DNA from: Cochliopodium minus
Lineage: Eukaryota > Discosea > Himatismenida > Cochliopodiidae
Length of the DNA: 64,000 nucleotides
Direction: 5' to 3'
Assembly (NCBI GenBank): GCA_024220525.1
Contig: JAMYWO010000019.1
Coordinates: 104,526-168,525 of the forward strand
Within the stretch, counting starts at the first letter, position 1; the number at the start of each line of letters is the position of its first letter. The notes below the pieces were generated by a model that ran no database searches, was not told the DNA's origin, and worked only from the letters and a program-made list of their open reading frames with translations. This document shows positions 60,520 to 64,000 of the stretch, piece after piece. A program made the position numbers and the translations under genes.

Positions 60520-62273
60520 TTATTTCAAGTATTTGATGAAAAATTTTTTCCCTTTTGCCAACTTTAGATTTTCAGAAATGCTCGCATACTTAAAAGTGAG
60601 AATGAATAGTTGTAAGAAGCCGTTGGAATCAATGGAGGCACAAATACTATTTTCTTCAATCCCATAAAAAGGATAGTAAGAATAAGTGACTTGGTAATCC
60701 TTTTCATCGACTTCTATCAAAAATTTTTTCTGTATTTTGATCCCTAGTGTCTCCAAATCGCTTTCCTATTGAAAAAATTAAAATGAAAAAATCAGTTTTT
60801 TTTTTTGAATAAATTTTTATTATTTATATACATTTTACTTTATTTTTTGATTATTTTCGATTTTTGATTTCTTATTTTATATTTTATTTCATTAAGTATT
60901 TTTTATATTTTACTTGAATGTTAGTGAGAACATGACCATGAATATTTTCTCCGGTGATTGTAGCTACAGCAGTGGTGAGAAACTTTTTGTTGGGATTTTT
61001 TTCAGGGGGGAATTCGAGTTGAGAAGGGCTTTGAGGTATGGAAATGGTATTGTTGAATTTTTTTTTGGTGATGTTTGAGTTAAACTTAATCCAACTCAAT
61101 ATAAAATTTATTGCTTTGAAACGTCTTTAGAAAAAATTAAAAATAAAAAAGATAAAAAAAAAAAATAATTTTTTTTTTCTTACTCAAAATCATTTGATTT
61201 GTTATGGCCAACTTTTTCTCTGAAAAAATTATGATAAATTGTCGATAAAATTAAGTAGTTCATTTTGTTTTGCTTACAAAGTCCACTCAGCAGGAGTGAA
61301 ATGTGCTTTGAGTTCTTGTGTTTTCTTGATGTAATCCCTGATTTTCGAGCCATAAGTCTCCCCCTCGTTGATCATAAAAATGATCTAAAAAAAATTAATC
61401 AAAATAAATCAAAGAAAATTTGAAAAAATATGTTTATATTTTGTATAAAACTTACCGGAATTAAAGGATTGTATCTGTTATTATTTTAAAAAAAACAAAT
61501 TTAAACTAATTTTTGATTAAAAAAATTTTTACGTGAAATTATCCTCTTTGTAAAGTGCTGCACCAATGTTGATGCATCCGTCAAACAATTTTTCTTCAAA
61601 GTACATTTCTGAAATGAGGGTACATATACCCCCTCCCATACTCTAATTCAACAAGAAAGAAAAAAATTTAATATTGAAGAAAAATTAATTATTTTTTGTT
61701 TTACTTGACCCTCCAAAATGAAATATTCTTTTAAATAAAAAAAATATAAGAAAGGTTGAAAAAATATATACCAAAATTCTCGTGCTAAAAATTAAAAAAA
61801 ATTTAAACTTAATTGTTTTTTAAAATTTGTTTTTTTTTTACTTTGCTCCTAATGTATTTTGCCAAAGTTATAACATCTTCTATAGCCTCTTCTCTTGGTA
61901 TGTGACCATCACGTCTATAGGATGTAGCAGATACAAGCCAACCTTCTTTGATCAACCTAATGTTTAAACTGTTTAACACTTCGAATCCAGTGATTCTCTA
62001 AAAAGAAATTTAAAAGCAAATTAAAATAAGATCTTCAAATATTATTTACCTTTGTATTTTCTGGTCGAAATCCATGGCAGAATCTAATTTAATATGTTGA
62101 TATATTGATTTATTTCAAATTTGAGAAATTTACATAATTGCTTTTGTTGGTTTATGATCCAAAGAATGTCCTATTGTAAATTTACTTTCATTATTATCTT
62201 CTCCTTCTTCTATTTCTATTTTAATCCCTTTATTTTCAATCTGTTTTATCTCAGATTTAAATTTGTATTCCAT
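60520..62273 (-). CDS. Alpha/beta-hydrolase (serine hydrolase) with many tiny exons
   Basis: Start ATG at 62273 (MEYKFKSEIKQIENKG). Exons splice to KAIIFCHGFRPENTKRITGF, where HGF is the oxyanion-hole turn after the first core strand, then LIKEGWLVSATSYRRDGHI, EEAIEDVITLAKYIRS, a nucleophile elbow around SMGGG with GCINIGAALY after it, FMINEGETYGSKI (place of the acid) and EKVGHNKSNDF, a plausible catalytic His. The C-terminal exons (60894-61127, 60520-60768) form a beta-rich region with no family I recognise (PQSPSQLEFPPEKNP, EENSICASIDSNGFLQLF). At least eleven exons, several under 25 nt. The exon pair just before SMGGG near 61700-61775 could not be phased with certainty. Substrate unknown. 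Confidence 0.7.
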
Positions 62274-62489
62274 GGTTTCTTTCATTCAAATTTTTTTTTT
62301 ATAATTCCAATTTATTTGAAAATTTCTATCTTTATTTCGACCATTTCTTGGAAATTGAGCAATAGGATTTTCTTACCAAATTCATTTTCGACTAACAGCC
62401 TTAAATAATTTTTTCAAAAAATAAATTAATATTTTGGCTCAATTTTTTGAATTAATTTTTAATACGTTGTTTCAAAAAAAAAATTTGGA

Positions 62490-62960
62490 ATGAGAAATTC
62501 TATTTTGAAGAATTCCAGCACAGACAATAACAAAGAAATAAAAAAAGTACCCAAAAAGAAAATCCAATTCAATAATAATCCAGAAATAAAAACCTTCAAA
62601 ATCTCTCCCGACAATAAATTAAAGAGGGTATTCAGGCCTTATGAAAAAAAATTCTTCAATGGAATGAATATAATGAAAGAAGATGACAAAGAAAATGCGT
62701 ATAATAGACCATCTGATCCCAAAAGAAAAAAAAATGAGGAATATATCGAATTAAAATTGGATGATTATGAGGAAGAACCTATATCCTTTAATCTATTTTC
62801 AATGAATACCCAATCATCTCAACTATTAGATACAGAAACAATGAAAATATCCGATTTAAAGAGGGAATTAAAAAGATTCAATCTCTCCTGCAATGGAAAT
62901 AAATCCGAGATGAAGAAGAGATTGGAGAATCACCTGCTCAAAAGTGGATTGAATAAATAA
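62490..62960 (+). CDS. SAP-domain protein with PP1-docking motifs
   Basis: Intronless ORF of 156 residues. The first 36 residues contain SILK and, 17 residues later, KKIQF followed by NNNPEIKTF. SILK followed by an RVxF-type motif is the way several regulators, including the kinetochore protein KNL1, dock protein phosphatase 1. The middle is basic then acidic. Residues 117-151 form a SAP motif (MKISDLKRELKRFNLSCNGN, then KSEMKKRLENHL), a helix-turn-helix that binds DNA in chromatin proteins. The combination suggests a DNA-bound PP1 recruiter in the nucleus; that is inference. A KEN box (DDKENAYN) near residue 70 could make it a target of the anaphase-promoting complex. Confidence 0.75.
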   Translation: MRNSILKNSSTDNNKEIKKVPKKKIQFNNNPEIKTFKISPDNKLKRVFRPYEKKFFNGMNIMKEDDKENAYNRPSDPKRKKNEEYIELKLDDYEEEPISFNLFSMNTQSSQLLDTETMKISDLKRELKRFNLSCNGNKSEMKKRLENHLLKSGLNK

Positions 62961-63203
62961 AGTATCTTGGATTAATTTCCAAGAATTCACTGATTATTAT
63001 GAATCTATCTTTTGCTTTTTTTTTTATTTTCCAAAATTTAGAAAATTTGATTGAGTAATTACTCAATTAAACTGGAAATGGTTTGTCCATTTATTACTTA
63101 TCATGATTTTTATTAAAAACAAAGAAAAAAATCAAATTCTTTACAAATAAATAAAAAAATTGAAAAAAGATTAACACTTTTAATTAAATCAATCATCATA
63201 AAA

Positions 63204-64000
63204 ATGGAGGCAATAATCAAAACATATTTGATTTTTTTCTTATCTTCCCTTTATTCCAACCATTATAGCTAATTAGAATTCAATCATCAGAAGGACAAGT
63301 AAGAATAAATGCGCCATCCAATGAAACCATCTTATGGTTGAAAGAGCAAGTAATAAATAATTTCTATTCAACAAAAAAATTTTAATGTCACAATAAAAAA
63401 AATTTTTAGGTGTCTAAAGAATTCAAAACAGAAACATCAAATATAGAATTATCATTTGAAAGAAATGGATCAAAATTATTAGACAATAAAGCAACATTAT
63501 CTTCCCAAAATATCAAGTAAAAAAACCCATTTTCATTTCAGTGAAATGATAAACAATTATTTTATCTTTGTTTTTAGGAGGGGAGTTCTTTTATATTGTA
63601 TTTTCAAAGCTACTCCAAAAAGAGAGATAGTGATCGAAGAAAAAAACAGCTCTATCGAGCAACCAAAGAAGAAATTTGAGAATCATTATGTAGATGAAAT
63701 CTTATCAAAAGAGAAAGCGATGATCCCAAGAAAAAGAGATGAAAGATAGTAAAATTATAATTATTCGTTCACAAATTATATTTTGATATAAACATAAACT
63801 CATTTGTTGAAATAATACTATATATTCATTATAAATTTTAAAAAAATCTATCGCAATAATTAAGCAAAATTTTTTTCACCTATTAACTAGTTGTGGAAGA
63901 CATGGAAACAACGGAGCATGCATAGAATGTATGCCTTTACCTCCTTGGAGATTCAGAGAAGTCGAACCTTGGAAATCTAACAAAGGAATTGCGCACATCC
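63204..64000 (+). CDS. NPL4: NPL4 homologue, N-terminal part (runs off window)
   Basis: NPL4 pairs with UFD1 to form the ubiquitin-binding adaptor of Cdc48/p97. Exons 63269-63349, 63410-63516 and 63578-63748 join in phase and form the ubiquitin-like N-terminal domain: LIRIQSSEGQVRINAPSNET, then ILWLKEQ, NIELSFERNGSKLL and RGVLLYCIFKATP, followed by a Lys/Glu linker. The last intron donor overlaps the apparent TAG stop; splicing to 63891 gives YCGRHGNNGACIECMPLPPW, the zinc finger of NPL4 (C-x2-H..C-x2-C), and the frame is open to the window end. The start is uncertain: the ATG at 63204 has no GT donor behind it, but a 6-nt exon ATGGAG with a GC donor would give MELIRIQS. Confidence 0.85.

Noticed and set aside
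1-64000. Transposons, LTR or other virus-like elements, tRNA and rRNA genes
   Set aside because: No reverse transcriptase, integrase, transposase, capsid, terminal repeats or G/C-rich clover-leaf sequence was recognised; small tRNAs could still have been missed without a covariance search.

Overview
The window is nuclear DNA of a very AT-rich, intron-dense unicellular eukaryote. Genes are packed head to tail on both strands. Exons have balanced codon use; the short introns (about 50-400 bases) are almost pure A/T, begin GTAAAA or GTAATT and end TTTAG or AAAG. The gene families (copine, Roco proteins, an SHK-type kinase-SH2 module, DEP/C2 signalling proteins, a UFD1-zinc finger protein) fit an amoeba, most likely an amoebozoan. 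The intron density is far above that of Dictyostelium, and I cannot name the species. No virus-like element, transposon, tRNA, rRNA or CRISPR array was recognised.

Layout. 1-4.0 kb: an acidic protein tail, then a copine on the minus strand that appears divided between two ORFs (C2B-vWA and a Gln-rich C2A). 4.2-10.7 kb: a tail-anchored coiled-coil protein of about 2,000 residues built from 84-residue repeats. 10.9-14.6 kb: the N-terminal two thirds of a GMC oxidoreductase, cut off in an A/T repeat and followed directly by the C-terminal part of a PICH/ERCC6L-like helicase. 14.7-16.6 kb: a MYND zinc-finger gene with frame problems. 17.0-21.0 kb: an unusual peroxiredoxin-like/DEP/C2/LNS2 fusion. 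21.3-22.7 kb: a BtaA-like (DUF3419) aminocarboxypropyltransferase. 23.1-30.5 kb: a complete 17-exon Roco protein whose GTPase and kinase motifs are both degenerate. 30.8-36.2 kb: mitochondrial thiolase, ankyrin protein and a double-SET protein.

36.3-42.1 kb (minus): Sel1-Roc-COR sequence abutting a kinase-SH2 module across an A/T repeat; pieces are missing on both sides. 42.4-50.4 kb: secreted GH76 glycosidase, mitochondrial CDP-DAG synthase TAM41, UFD1 with zinc fingers, an ETF-beta methyltransferase-like gene with micro-exons and a small MATH-like ORF. 51.0-55.8 kb: an ABCB half-transporter of TAPL type. 56-64 kb: an SR splicing factor, a 2H phosphoesterase-like gene, a secreted GH28 pectinase-like enzyme, an alpha/beta hydrolase, a SAP protein with PP1-docking motifs, and the start of NPL4.

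How the genes fit together: UFD1 and NPL4, partners of the Cdc48/p97 segregase, lie about 15 kb apart. Several genes handle lipids (LNS2 protein, DUF3419, TAM41, copine). Two secreted glycosidases (GH76, GH28) suggest digestion of fungal or plant wall polymers. The two Roco-type genes, the MYND protein and the double-SET protein are signalling or chromatin genes. Sequence quality is a caveat: in the kinase, MYND, GH76 and 2H genes reading frames break in ways that look like dropped bases, and two gene joins fall exactly in simple A/T repeats, so some odd architectures may be assembly effects.
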